A DNA stretch of 64,000 bases from Paenibacillus pinisoli (GTDB lineage: Bacteria > Bacillota > Bacilli > Paenibacillales > Paenibacillaceae), in NCBI RefSeq assembly GCF_003605435.1, contig NZ_QXQB01000003.1:744001-808000 (forward strand). The letters run 5' to 3'. Positions 44,801-52,570 of the stretch are shown piece after piece. The number at the start of each line of letters is the position of its first letter. Position 1 is the stretch's first letter. The notes under the pieces were generated by a model. That model worked only from the letters and a program-made list of their open reading frames with translations. It ran no database searches and had not been told where the DNA came from. Position numbers and translations under genes: made by a program.

Positions 44801-47357
44801 CGCGCTTCAAAGAAGGAATGGTGTGGCCCGTCCGGCCAAGCTTCATCAGCAATTCCGAGATCGAGCTCGACAATACGGGATGAGGTCCGATCTCGACGAA
44901 TACGCCGTAACCGTCGCGAATCATGTCCTGTACGGCTGAGGCGAAGCAGACGGGCTCGCGCACATTCCGCCACCAATAGTCCGCATGAAGCTCCGTGCCT
45001 TCGATCCGGCGGCCTGTAGCCGTGCTATAGAGCGGAATAGCCGTCTGCGTCAGCTCCAGATCGCGAAGCACTTCCAGCAGCTCGGCCTGTAGAGGCTCCA
45101 TGTAATGGCTGTGGTACGGAACGCTGACATGCAGGTACTTGCAGAAGATGCCCTCCGACTCCAGCTTGTCCGTCAACGACTTAAGGGCCTCCGGTTCTCC
45201 GACCAGCGTCACTGCGCTAGGGCTGTTAATCGCAGCGATGGATACCTCTCCCTCGGCACGAGCCAGCCTCCGCTCCGCTTCCTCCAGCGAAAGCCCAACG
45301 GCGGCCATCTTGCCTTGCCCCGTCGTCTTCTGCTGCAAGCGGCTGCGATGATAGATGACCCGCACAGCCTCCTCAAGCGACATCGCGCCTGCGATATAAG
45401 CAGCCGCTACTTCTCCTGCGCTGTGGCCGACAATCGCTTCCGGCGTAATGCCCCAAGATTGCCACAGCTCAGCCAGCGCCACCTGTATGGCAAAGTTGGC
45501 TGGCTGGGCCACCTCGGTCTCGCCCATGCGCGACTCCGCTTCCTTCGCCGTCATAGCATCCAGCAGCGACCACCCGGCATGCGCCGCAAACAGCCGGTCG
45601 CACTTCTCGATTGCCGCGCGGAAGACGGGCTCGTCACCGAGCAATTGGCGGCCCATCGCCCACCATTGCGGGCCCATGCCGGTGAAGACGAACGCAAGCG
45701 GCGGCAACGCCGCAGCCGTGCCATCCCGGTTCAGCCCGCGCTGCTCCGAGACGGCATCACGCTGGGCAATGGACTCCAGCAGTTCTGTCCATTCCTTCTT
45801 GGTTCCCGCTACTGCTGCAGCACGAACACCATGATGGTCGCGGCGTCTCGCCAGCATATAGCCGGTATCCTGCAGGGATGCCGCTCCCGCATCGCGCTCC
45901 AGCCTCGAACTCATCGCCATGGCGAAGGTCCGCAGCGCCTCCTCGCTTCGGGCAGACAGAGGCAGCAGCATATCCCGCTCCTCCTCTCCTCCGCCCTGAC
46001 GCTGAATGCCGCCAAGACTCGGCGCTTCCTGCACAATGACATGGGCGTTCGTGCCGCCGAAGCCGAATGAGTTCACGCCGGCCAGTCGCGGCCCGTGCGC
46101 CTCCGGCCAATCGGTCAGCTGCTGCGGAACTTGCAGCTTCAGCTCGTCGAACCGGATATTCTCGTTCGCTTCAATCAGATGCAGATGCGGCGGAATCTGG
46201 CGATGCTTAAGGCAAAGGACCGCCTTGATCAAGCCTGCTACGCCGGCAGCCGCTTCGGTGTGGCCGATATTCGTCTTCACGGAGCCGATGAAGCAAGGCT
46301 TGCCGTCCTCCCTTCCTTCAGACAGGAACGCGCCCAGCGCATTCGCCTCGATCGGGTCTCCGACCGGCGTGCCGGTGCCATGGGCTTCGACATACTGTAC
46401 ATCAGCCGGGTGCACGCCGGCCCTTCGGTATACTTCCTCCATAAGCGCGCGCTGGGCTTCTCCGCGCGGAACGGTAATGCCGGAGCTGTGGCCGTCCTGG
46501 TTCACGCCTGTTCCTCTAATGACGGCATGAATCGGATCGCCGTCCTGAATCGCCTTTGACAGCGGCTTCAATACGATGATTCCGGCTCCCTCGCCGCGTA
46601 CATAACCATTCGCCCGCGAATCGAACGCCTTGGATCGGCCATCCGGGGACAGCATGCCCGCCTTTGATTCGGCAATGAAGTAATCCGGCTTCAGCATGAC
46701 ATTGACCCCGCCTGCAAGCGCCATCGAGCTCTCCCCGTTCCACAAGCTCTGGCACGCCAGATGGACGGCTACCAGAGAGGAGGAGCATGCCGTATCCAGC
46801 GAAATGCTAGGACCGCGGAAGTCGAAGAGATAAGAGATTCGGTTCGCCAGCAGCGTCATCATCGCTCCGGTCGCCGTATGCGAATCTACTAGATGCCGGT
46901 TGCTCTCTGAAAATTGCAGAAGCTTGTAGTCCAGCGTGAAACCGCCCATAAAGACGCCGGTATCGGAACCCTTCAGCCTCTCGGCCGCCTGTCCCCCGTT
47001 CTCCAGCGCCTCCCAGCATACCTCCAGCAGCAGGCGCTGCTGCGGGTCCATAAGCGATGCCTCGCGGGGCGAAATTCCGAAGAAGGACGCATCAAAGCGG
47101 TCGACCTGCTCCAGAAAGCCTCCCCACTGCGTATTGGTCTTGCCTGGCTTCGATCGGTCCGGATCGTAATAGGACGCTTTGCTCCAACGATCCTGAGGAA
47201 CATCTGTAATGCCGTCAACGCCCCTCTGCAAGATGTTCCAGAAGGCTTCGGGATTGCTCGCTCCTCCGGGGAAGCGGCAACCCATGCCAATGATTGCAAT
47301 CGGTTCTTTTGCATGCTGCAACTCGTTGATGCCCATGGCTTGTTCCTGTCTGTTCAC
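41805..47357 (-). CDS. Type I PKS module KS-AT-DH-KR-ACP
   Basis: 1850 residues from a GTG with GAGGTGAGG upstream (ATG at 47336 also possible). KS with Cys in DTACSSSL near 190, HGTGT and NIGHTE. AT with GHSAGE near 645; the specificity loop reads YHSH, neither the HAFH of malonyl nor the YASH of methylmalonyl ATs. DH with DDHRIQN near 945: the catalytic His is present but the usual Gly of HxxxGxxxxP is Asn; Asp in HPAVLDVCFQ is kept. KR with GGFGGLG near 1446 and SSLAS / NYSAGNAF near 1600; no LDD before the active site. ACP with GLDSM near 1768. No ER and no loading module, so the starter must come from elsewhere or the KS primes itself. Passes the chain to the NRPS C domain. Confidence 0.95.
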   Translation of the reverse strand: MNRQEQAMGINELQHAKEPIAIIGMGCRFPGGASNPEAFWNILQRGVDGITDVPQDRWSKASYYDPDRSKPGKTNTQWGGFLEQVDRFDASFFGISPREASLMDPQQRLLLEVCWEALENGGQAAERLKGSDTGVFMGGFTLDYKLLQFSESNRHLVDSHTATGAMMTLLANRISYLFDFRGPSISLDTACSSSLVAVHLACQSLWNGESSMALAGGVNVMLKPDYFIAESKAGMLSPDGRSKAFDSRANGYVRGEGAGIIVLKPLSKAIQDGDPIHAVIRGTGVNQDGHSSGITVPRGEAQRALMEEVYRRAGVHPADVQYVEAHGTGTPVGDPIEANALGAFLSEGREDGKPCFIGSVKTNIGHTEAAAGVAGLIKAVLCLKHRQIPPHLHLIEANENIRFDELKLQVPQQLTDWPEAHGPRLAGVNSFGFGGTNAHVIVQEAPSLGGIQRQGGGEEERDMLLPLSARSEEALRTFAMAMSSRLERDAGAASLQDTGYMLARRRDHHGVRAAAVAGTKKEWTELLESIAQRDAVSEQRGLNRDGTAAALPPLAFVFTGMGPQWWAMGRQLLGDEPVFRAAIEKCDRLFAAHAGWSLLDAMTAKEAESRMGETEVAQPANFAIQVALAELWQSWGITPEAIVGHSAGEVAAAYIAGAMSLEEAVRVIYHRSRLQQKTTGQGKMAAVGLSLEEAERRLARAEGEVSIAAINSPSAVTLVGEPEALKSLTDKLESEGIFCKYLHVSVPYHSHYMEPLQAELLEVLRDLELTQTAIPLYSTATGRRIEGTELHADYWWRNVREPVCFASAVQDMIRDGYGVFVEIGPHPVLSSSISELLMKLGRTGHTIPSLKRGASERRTVLESLGLLYEFGYEINWDALYPGKKPFVPYPSYPWQRQRYWHESALSEQDRIGVPSHPLLGRRLPSPFPTWEVELDTRRLPFLDDHRIQNAVVFPGAGYVEMGLAATKELYGEEAGVLHTESIAFKKALFIGEGETVKLRLTVDPEASRFSIFSSRDDTEWTLHAEGSVRPYYSEEQAVSLQLLRERCGNEIAREDCYSHFKTMGLQYGVTFQGISQLWQGRSEALARVQVPNSLSAELPDYRVHPAVLDVCFQVMAAALPIDPQASSVYMPVGVARGHVYRRLSDEMWIHAAISEQDASGLLGDIRLMDGEGNLILDIQGCRAVSLRDESAALNKPQGLYELNWVRQERLPSEAIEDQQSGERWLLFMDRHGAGEKLAGELAGRGAACIRIYPEVEYRADEPLGQYGVNPASPDDFIRLLESVCAGEEADIRGVIHLWSLNADHGEEANQAELLEAERQGVIAVMHLVQAVAARSWRRKPKLWLVTSDSQPVQPGVRGLAIHQSMLWGLARTLGHQEHQDIWGGIIDTEKLCMDMLVEEMFRSDGEDQVAFRGGERYIARLQECAPMARIPAKLRPDGSYLITGGFGGLGQLVAKWMVERGARRIILAGREQLPPRAQWKAAQRDHAPAAKRIAAVRELEAMGASVHVAALDVADAGQLAEFMQTYELEGWPEVRGIIHAAGVAEPQLLVQMTKGQFSDVLRPKVAGAWNLHRQFADAPLDFFVLFSSLASVVVSPGQANYSAGNAFLDALAHHRRSLGLPGLSINWGPWGEIGMATQLDLVEFFGNRGFYPMSNTQGLEAMEHLLGQRLSQATVLAADWPVVAEKNFPMGIAPIMLERLSAQTGEDRQAGGRHDGQAGIRSRLEGASVADERYRLLEEYLMEAVSGILRINRSQLSPEQPLSIWGLDSMMAIEMKNRIESNLGTSVAVVELLKGSSVSQLTAMLLSQLADEMKELDADLKELLSEADSLSLEEVEALLQEVAAGRGPME

Positions 47358-47378
47358 CCGACCCTCACCTCTTGTTTT

Positions 47379-48338
47379 CTATGAAATTTTTTGTTGATCC
47401 GATAGACTCTGATACCAGGCCATCGTCTCGGCAACGGCTTGCTCATGAGGTGTCGTATCCTTGCCGAACATTTTCTCATATTTGCTCGTGTTGACAACTA
47501 GCGGCTCCTCGAACAAGTAGAGCATTTCCTTGATTTCTCTCATATTCGCATTGAATAAGGAGAGCAGCGATACGAATGCCTTCGGCGCGACGCGGAACCT
47601 CGGCTCCCTGCCCGCCATGGAATAAACCATCGAGACCATCTGCCTTGTCGTTAGCGTCTCGGACGCCGGGATATGCCAGATATGGCCAAGCGATGCTTGA
47701 GATTGTCCCAGCTTCACCAGTCCCTTGGCAAAGTCGCGGATGTATATATAAGTGTGAGGAGCGTCAATGTTGCCCAGCACCTCGGCCGGCTTGCCCTCAA
47801 GCGCTGCCCGGAAGACACGTTCTCCCAAGGCGGAATCCAGCACGCCCGGACCGAAGAAATCCGGGGCGCGGCCGATCGCGGCCCGCAGCTTGCCGCTGCG
47901 ATGAGCGGTCAGAAGCCTGTTGGCCATCTGGGCTCTTGTGATGCCTTTGCGCCCGTCGGCCCTGTTCGGAAGATCTTCTGTCAGGTCGCGCCTCGTAACG
48001 CCGTACATGTATAAATTGTCGGCATAGACCACAATCGCCTTCTCGTTCTCTGCCGCTTCGATAATGCCGTCCATAATGGGCGGGAACATCTCGGGCCAGG
48101 CCGTATACGGCGCTTTGGCGCAGTGGTAGATGACGGACGCCCCGCGGCAAGCCGCTGCGAATTCAACCGAGCTCGTCGCATCCCCTTTCATGACCTGTAC
48201 GGAACTGGGTACATTGGCATGTCCGCTTCGATTCACCATGCGTACCTTTTTGCCCTGAAACAGCAACTCCTCCATAACCGCCATGCCGAGAGGCCCGGTA
48301 CCAATGACTACATGAAGTTCATCCATCTCCTCACTCAT
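47379..48338 (-). CDS. Atypical SDR, NAD-dependent epimerase/dehydratase-like
   Basis: 319 residues, first gene of the cluster operon. N-terminal Rossmann motif VIGTGPLGMAV, with a catalytic region VVYADNLYMYG in place of YxxxK; extended-SDR features RAPDFFGPGVL and a C-terminal domain with YIRDFAKGLV. Starts at 48338 (or the ATG 12 bases on, with GTGAGG upstream). Could modify the polyketide or a precursor as reductase or epimerase. Ends 21 bases before the PKS. Substrate unknown. Confidence 0.83.
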   Translation of the reverse strand: MSEEMDELHVVIGTGPLGMAVMEELLFQGKKVRMVNRSGHANVPSSVQVMKGDATSSVEFAAACRGASVIYHCAKAPYTAWPEMFPPIMDGIIEAAENEKAIVVYADNLYMYGVTRRDLTEDLPNRADGRKGITRAQMANRLLTAHRSGKLRAAIGRAPDFFGPGVLDSALGERVFRAALEGKPAEVLGNIDAPHTYIYIRDFAKGLVKLGQSQASLGHIWHIPASETLTTRQMVSMVYSMAGREPRFRVAPKAFVSLLSLFNANMREIKEMLYLFEEPLVVNTSKYEKMFGKDTTPHEQAVAETMAWYQSLSDQQKIS

Positions 48339-48376
48339 TCCCCTTCCTAATATGGAGTCTACAACCTACGATGCTA

Positions 48377-48405
48377 ATTATACCCATTTTGAGAATCGCA
48401 GTAAA
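48377..48405 (-). promoter_or_regulatory. Promoter of the PKS-NRPS operon
   Basis: On the minus strand TTTACT at 48405-48400, a 17-base spacer, and a perfect TATAAT at 48382-48377, 39 bases before the SDR start. A TTGACT lies further up, at non-standard spacing (30 bases). Sigma-A type. Confidence 0.75.
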
Positions 48406-48477
48406 TATCTTTAGTCAAGTAAATTTTATTAATTGTGTTCACTTATTTACGCACATACCCAAAACCATCGGTCCGCT

Positions 48478-48525
48478 CAAAAAAAGCAAGCAGACAGCGG
48501 GTTTGACCCGTCTGCCTGCTTGCTT
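48478..48525 (-). terminator. Strong terminator between the TetR operon and the PKS-NRPS operon
   Basis: A 10-bp outer stem AAGCAAGCAG/CTGCTTGCTT with an extended inner CGGGT/ACCCG stem, followed by seven T on the minus strand. Separates the two operons. Confidence 0.9.
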
Positions 48526-48579
48526 CAGCTTGGCAATCGCTATAATACATTCACGTGCTGTCTAGAGTTCCTATGCCTG

Positions 48580-49056
48580 CTACTGCTCTCTGCCAAGCCT
48601 TTCTCTTGCCGTATCCTTGCTTGCCACAATCGGCTGATGAGTGCCTGCCTTGGCCAGGCCGTATATAGGCATATTGTTGTACATGGCTTCATAGCCGCCC
48701 GCGCGCACCTCATATGTCTCATGGTAGATTCCGACGCTGCCGCTTGCTCCGACCTTCCGGTGGAAGTTGCGCCAGGCTTTCAGATGCTTCTGCCCATGCC
48801 TCGCGTAATGCTCCAATTGGTCAAAGGAACGCCAGTACTGAATAACCGTCAGGCCGCGCCAGGAGAAGTGGAAGCTGGAATGCAAGAAGCCCAGCTCCTT
48901 GTTCGTGTACAGCTCCTGCAGCATGGGGCTCATCGCAAGCGTCACCGGCAGCCACTTGTGAATGGCCCATATCCGGTTAATCCGCACGCCAATGAGGAAG
49001 ACAACAAAGTCTCCTTCCATCTCCGCGGTATGCCTTCCGGGAAAAATGCCGGCCAT
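48580..49056 (-). CDS. DUF4188-type (spheroidene monooxygenase-like) protein
   Basis: 158 residues. FVVFLIGVRINRIWAIHKW at the start and FHFSWRGLTVIQYWRSFDQLEHYAR in the middle match the DUF4188 family, a dimeric ferredoxin-like fold distantly related to the spheroidene monooxygenase family. YHETYEVRAGGYEAMYNNMP at the end is typical of the group. No heme or metal ligands are obvious. It follows the TetR gene by 8 bases, so it is the regulator's partner rather than part of the PKS operon, although it is close. Confidence 0.83.
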   Translation of the reverse strand: MAGIFPGRHTAEMEGDFVVFLIGVRINRIWAIHKWLPVTLAMSPMLQELYTNKELGFLHSSFHFSWRGLTVIQYWRSFDQLEHYARHGQKHLKAWRNFHRKVGASGSVGIYHETYEVRAGGYEAMYNNMPIYGLAKAGTHQPIVASKDTARERLGREQ

Positions 49057-49064
49057 CGTCGCTT

Positions 49065-49715
49065 CTACCCTTTCTCCAGCAGCTGCAAATGAATCTCGTA
49101 GAACCCGATAATATCGGTAGAAGCATATTGCTGTGCCGTCAGGAAAGAGCCGTAGAAGATCGTGAACAGCACCTTGACCGCGCGGTCCAGCGAGATCCCT
49201 TCCTTCAAGGTCCCGTTCTTCTCCGCATATTCCATGCTGGTATGAAAGATCTTGTATAAATCAGGCGTAGAGCTGCCGATCTCCTCATGATCAGGGAAGA
49301 GCAGACACACCTCGGCTTCGGTTAACTCCTGCAAGTGGGGATGCATCCGCATCTCCGCCAGGAACGAGATCAGACTCGGCAGAATGCCCGGCGTCACCTT
49401 CGTCTGCTCGGCCACCTTATACAGCAAATGCCGGATCGCATCGAAGCCCATCTTCTTCTCCTGCTCGATCTCGATAATCCGCTCTGTCAGCCAGACACGC
49501 ATGAAATAGACGAGCACATCTTCCTTCTTCGGAAAAAACTTAAAAAACGTAACACGCGACACTTCGGCCTGTCGACAAATGTCTTCCAGCATCACTTCAT
49601 GGAACATTTTGTCTTCCATTAAGGACAGGCTAGCTTCATATAAAGCAATCTTGGCTCTAGCCTTCTTGATCTCCCTCAATGAAATATCCGCTATAACCAC
49701 GAGCATCATCCTCAT
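49065..49715 (-). CDS. TetR/AcrR family transcriptional regulator
   Basis: 216 residues. N-terminal helix-turn-helix with the pattern MFHEVMLEDICRQAEVSRVTFFKFFPKKEDVL (residues about 37-68), then an all-helical ligand domain. The first ATG at 49715 is not well placed relative to GAGG; a GTG 12 bases on is an alternative. TetR repressors usually control an adjacent operon and their own; here DUF4188 and possibly the PKS-NRPS operon 1.4 kb downstream. No clear palindromic operator found by eye. Confidence 0.9.
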   Translation of the reverse strand: MRMMLVVIADISLREIKKARAKIALYEASLSLMEDKMFHEVMLEDICRQAEVSRVTFFKFFPKKEDVLVYFMRVWLTERIIEIEQEKKMGFDAIRHLLYKVAEQTKVTPGILPSLISFLAEMRMHPHLQELTEAEVCLLFPDHEEIGSSTPDLYKIFHTSMEYAEKNGTLKEGISLDRAVKVLFTIFYGSFLTAQQYASTDIIGFYEIHLQLLEKG

Positions 49716-50129
49716 TTTTTCGTTAACTCATGTCAATAACTTTACTTACGATAAATATTATTGTCAACATTTATTCCAAACTTTAACAAGATTGCCGCCA
49801 TTCAATAGACATCAAACCACATGCGGCACACTCTTTCTTTTGCAGCAAACGGCTCTTGAACGATTTCTCCCATCATACCATTCCGGCAGGTCCATCCGAT
49901 ACGTCGTCTCGTCTCATTCCTATCGCTTATTCTTGTCGGCTTTTGTCGAACGCAGACATGTAGATTTATCGCGGATTTTTGCATACACTCGAGTAGGCTG
50001 CCGTAGGCATTATTCGCCGATTTTCTCCATGCAGCCGCAGCTTTGGGGCTGCCGTTTTTATTATATTTTTTTGTGTCTATTTGGCTTTCAGGCCGTCTAA
50101 TAGAAGAACGATGCTGCGGAGATGCGGGA
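49716..50129. other. Intergenic region upstream of tetR
   Basis: About 410 bases with no supported gene. The first 90 are A+T-rich and should hold the tetR promoter. A hairpin GCAGCC/GGCTGC at 50031-50052 followed on the plus strand by CGTTTTTATTATATTTTTTT looks like a terminator of a gene that is no longer recognisable. The long plus-strand frame through here has no coding character. Confidence 0.5.
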
Positions 50130-50371
50130 GAGGTGATGGTTTGCAGCGGCAACTTCACCGTACGGATACAGCAGAAGGAACAAGCGATCTTGGTTCATCG
50201 CATCCTGCATGCGCTGCCGGAGTCTTATAGGAAGTGTTCACGCTGAAGGTATTCGGTGAGCTCACCTTTCGGGAAATTGCGGGGCTGTTCGGCAAAACCG
50301 AGTCTTGGGCGAAAATGACCTATTATCGCGCAAAAGAACGAATCATAACGGAAATGGAGGAGCATCGATGA
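50130..50371 (+). pseudogene. Decayed ECF sigma factor, region 4 remnant
   Basis: In one frame, positions 50178-50233 read EQAILVHRILHALPESYRK and then stop. After shifting by one base near 50230 the text continues VFTLKVFGELTFREIAGLFGKTESWAKMTYYRAKERI to a TGA at 50369. That is the sigma region 4 helix-turn-helix of an ECF factor split by a one-base loss. Region 2 upstream cannot be found. The TGA overlaps the ATG of the next remnant (ATGA), the normal sigma/anti-sigma arrangement. Confidence 0.82.
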
Positions 50372-50525
50372 GCACATCTTGCCGCATTGTGTATGGCCTG
50401 CTGCCGCTTTGTGTCGATGAGGCATGCTCCGTAACAAGCAGGGCTATGTGGAGAAACATCTGGCAGCTGCCCGTCATGCCGGAAGAAATATGAGGCAATG
50501 GCGAGCAGAGTCGAAGTTGGGGCGT
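50368..50525 (+). pseudogene. Decayed anti-sigma factor, zinc-finger N-terminus
   Basis: From ATG at 50368 the frame reads MSTSCRIVYGLLPLCVDEACS, the start of a zf-HC2 anti-sigma domain, then needs two frame changes to read VEKHLAA and CRKKYEAMA (about 50448-50505). These carry the HxxxCxxC zinc site of ZAS domains, now broken. The rest of the gene is absent before the next gene begins. Partner of the sigma remnant just upstream. Confidence 0.72.
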
Positions 50526-50647
50526 TTGCCTCACTCTGTGCTATTCGCCCCCTCCCCCATCTCCAAAGATCATTGCGCAGCAACTGTGATATGATGAAGA
50601 TACTTGGAGACGGACAACCCACATTTGGATACGGAGGATGAACAACA

Positions 50648-51565
50648 ATGAGAATTGCATTTATTGGACTTGGCACGATGGGCAAACCGATGGCGATGCA
50701 TCTTCAGCGCGCAGGACATACGCTAGCCGTATACAACCGCAACCGCGACAGAGCGCGTGACTTTGAGGGGCTGGAGTCGGTTACGGTCGTCTCTACGCCA
50801 AAGGACGCTGCGGGACAAGCAGATATTGTTTTCACGATGCTGACGGATGATGCGGTAGTGGAGGCAGTTTATTTGGGAGAGGATGGAATATTGTCTGCTT
50901 GTACAGATGATGCTTTCGGTACACCAAAGATTGTCGTGGATTGCAGCACCATCTATCCCGATACAACCACGATGCTGGCAGAGCGTCTGGCGGCAGTCGG
51001 CGTCGATATGCTGGATGCGCCGGTATCGGGCAGCGAGCCGCATGCCATCGAAGGCATTTTGACCTTTATCGTTGGAGGCAAAAAGGAAGCGTATGAGACT
51101 TGCCTTCCCCTGTTCGAGCTAATGGGCCGAAAAGCGCTCTATATGGGGCCTAACGGAACTGGAGCCAATGCGAAGCTGGCGAACAACCTCATTGTCGCCG
51201 CCAATATAACAGCGCTGGCTGAAGGCATGTCCATTGTTCAGAAGTCCGGCGGCAACCCGGAGCTGTTTCTGGAGATTCTGGCTGGCGGAGGCGCGCGCAG
51301 TGCTGCGGCCGAGGTGAAGGGTCCACGCATTCTAAACCGCGACTTCTCGCCGCAATTCATGGCCCAGCTCATGTTCAAGGACATCAAGCTCGCCGGCCGT
51401 CTCGCTCAATCCCTGCAAGTGCCAACCCCTATTCAAGCTACGGTGCAACAGCTGTTCCAAATGACATGCAACAGCGGTCTCGGGCAAGAAGATCTGAGTG
51501 CCGTCGCGAAGACTTATGAGTCGTGGATCGGGCAGACGATCGGGGAGAATTTGGAGAAGAAATAA
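50648..51565 (+). CDS. 3-hydroxyisobutyrate dehydrogenase family (beta-hydroxyacid dehydrogenase)
   Basis: 305 residues, the usual family length. N-terminal Rossmann motif FIGLGTMGKPMA, substrate motif DAPVSGSEPHAIEG near residue 125, and the catalytic Lys in GTGANAKLANNL near 175. Reduces or oxidises beta-hydroxyacids or aldehydes with NAD(P); members include GarR, tartronate-semialdehyde and succinic-semialdehyde reductases and imine reductases. Single gene with its own terminator. GGAGG 10 bases upstream. Substrate not predictable. Confidence 0.92.
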   Translation: MRIAFIGLGTMGKPMAMHLQRAGHTLAVYNRNRDRARDFEGLESVTVVSTPKDAAGQADIVFTMLTDDAVVEAVYLGEDGILSACTDDAFGTPKIVVDCSTIYPDTTTMLAERLAAVGVDMLDAPVSGSEPHAIEGILTFIVGGKKEAYETCLPLFELMGRKALYMGPNGTGANAKLANNLIVAANITALAEGMSIVQKSGGNPELFLEILAGGGARSAAAEVKGPRILNRDFSPQFMAQLMFKDIKLAGRLAQSLQVPTPIQATVQQLFQMTCNSGLGQEDLSAVAKTYESWIGQTIGENLEKK

Positions 51566-51572
51566 ATTGTAT

Positions 51573-51622
51573 AAAGAGAGTGCCGAGAGCGACCTTTCTG
51601 TCGCTTTCGACACTCTCTTTTA
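51573..51622 (+). terminator. Rho-independent terminator
   Basis: Long stem AAAGAGAGTG...CGAC / GTCG...CACTCTCTTT with a 6-base loop and a terminal TTTTAT, 8 bases after the dehydrogenase stop. The A-rich 5' arm makes it bidirectional. Confidence 0.88.
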
Positions 51623-51633
51623 TGTTATTCAAC

Positions 51634-51799
51634 TTTTCTAAACGATCTCGCACCTACGTGAGACAACGGCCGGTTGTTGGCCCTTGTGGATGAATTGGAT
51701 ATTTTCAATCCACGCACCTAAATAAGGTGCGACATTTCCTACAGGCATGTTGCCTGTGCAACTAATTATTTCAATCCACGCACCTACACAAGGTGCGAC
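51634..51799 (-). CRISPR. Relict CRISPR array, two repeats plus a degenerate terminal repeat
   Basis: Two 32-base repeats at 51702-51733 and 51768-51799 differ at three positions; on the minus strand they read GTCGCACCT...AGGTGCGTGGATTGAAA, the form of type I-C repeats (palindromic core, ATTGAAA end). The spacer between is 34 bases. A degenerate copy with shared core CGCACCTAC ends at about 51665, leaving a second 35-base spacer. Orientation from the ATTGAAA end puts the leader at higher coordinates. No cas gene is present in the window. The 34-base spacer contains an inverted ACAGGCA/TGCCTGT. Confidence 0.8.
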
Positions 51800-52133
51800 A
51801 GCGATTTTCAGCCAAGAATACGACCTTTAATCACTTTTCACTTAATCCATCAATTCTATCCATTTTATATACTCTCTCATTTCAAAAACACTATTTCATG
51901 CCATCAAATTGGTGCGAATCCCCCAGGGATTTCATGTGCGCTTTACATTCGCACCAACGCTTAGCACTACACCCGTATGACACGAATCACTTTGTCAAAA
52001 GTATAAGCCAACCATCATTTTTTTACAATTTCATTCTCGTCCGAACTTCAACCCCGCAATTCAAAAGAAATGATACCTGTCCCAATCGGTTATAGTAAGC
52101 ATATACCTTAAATTCACGGGAGGATGCTAACCA
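51800..52133. other. A+T-rich leader-side flank of the CRISPR relic
   Basis: Directly after the last repeat on the leader side. It contains a perfect 11-bp inverted repeat TTGGTGCGAAT/ATTCGCACCAA at 51909-51919 and 51947-51957, whose GGTGCGA core echoes the palindrome of the CRISPR repeats, with a 27-base loop. A 100-codon plus-strand frame here starts inside the array and has no coding character. The promoter of the VOC gene must lie near 52080-52110. Confidence 0.6.
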
Positions 52134-52538
52134 ATGGGAAAGTTGAAGCCGTACATCATTTCGGAGAATGCCCGAACGCAGGGCCAATTCTACATAGACG
52201 CGCTTGGAGGTCGGCTGATGTCGGCCATGACGCACGAGGAAGCCATGGGAGCGCAGCACGATGACAAGGACAAAGTCATGCATATGTGCATTGAGGTCGC
52301 AGGCGAGAACTACATCTTCTTGGCGGATGGCATGGAGCCGTTCACTCATGGTTCCGGGCTATATCTATCCCTGGAGCTGGATTCGGAGTCGCAAGCTCGC
52401 GAAGCATTCGAGAAGCTTTCGGATGGAGGACAAGTGAAGTACCCGTTCGAGTTCCAGCCGTTCGGCTTATATTTGGGTGAAGTTAAGGACAAATACGGTG
52501 TATGGTGGATGATTACAGCGCAAGGCGAAGCAAACTAA
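52134..52538 (+). CDS. VOC/glyoxalase-fold protein, PhnB-like
   Basis: 134 residues. LKPYIISENARTQGQFYIDALGG at the start, CIEVAGENYIFLAD in the middle and DKYGVWWMIT at the end follow the PhnB/YjdN subfamily of the vicinal oxygen chelate fold. The family includes demethylases, resistance proteins and many uncharacterised members. Metal ligands (His/Glu) are not all recognisable. GGGAGG 10 bases upstream, terminator 33 bases after the stop. Confidence 0.87.
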   Translation: MGKLKPYIISENARTQGQFYIDALGGRLMSAMTHEEAMGAQHDDKDKVMHMCIEVAGENYIFLADGMEPFTHGSGLYLSLELDSESQAREAFEKLSDGGQVKYPFEFQPFGLYLGEVKDKYGVWWMITAQGEAN

Positions 52539-52570
52539 GCACGCGATCTCGAATATGCCCTTCCCCAATT

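Noticed and set aside
49579..50100. A 173-codon plus-strand frame upstream of the sigma remnant
   Set aside because: It overlaps the start of tetR on the other strand, has no ribosome site and ends in a region with a hairpin and T-run. No family resemblance.
51793..52095. A 100-codon plus-strand frame in the CRISPR flank
   Set aside because: It begins in a CRISPR repeat, spans the inverted repeat, and has low-quality composition. No ribosome site.
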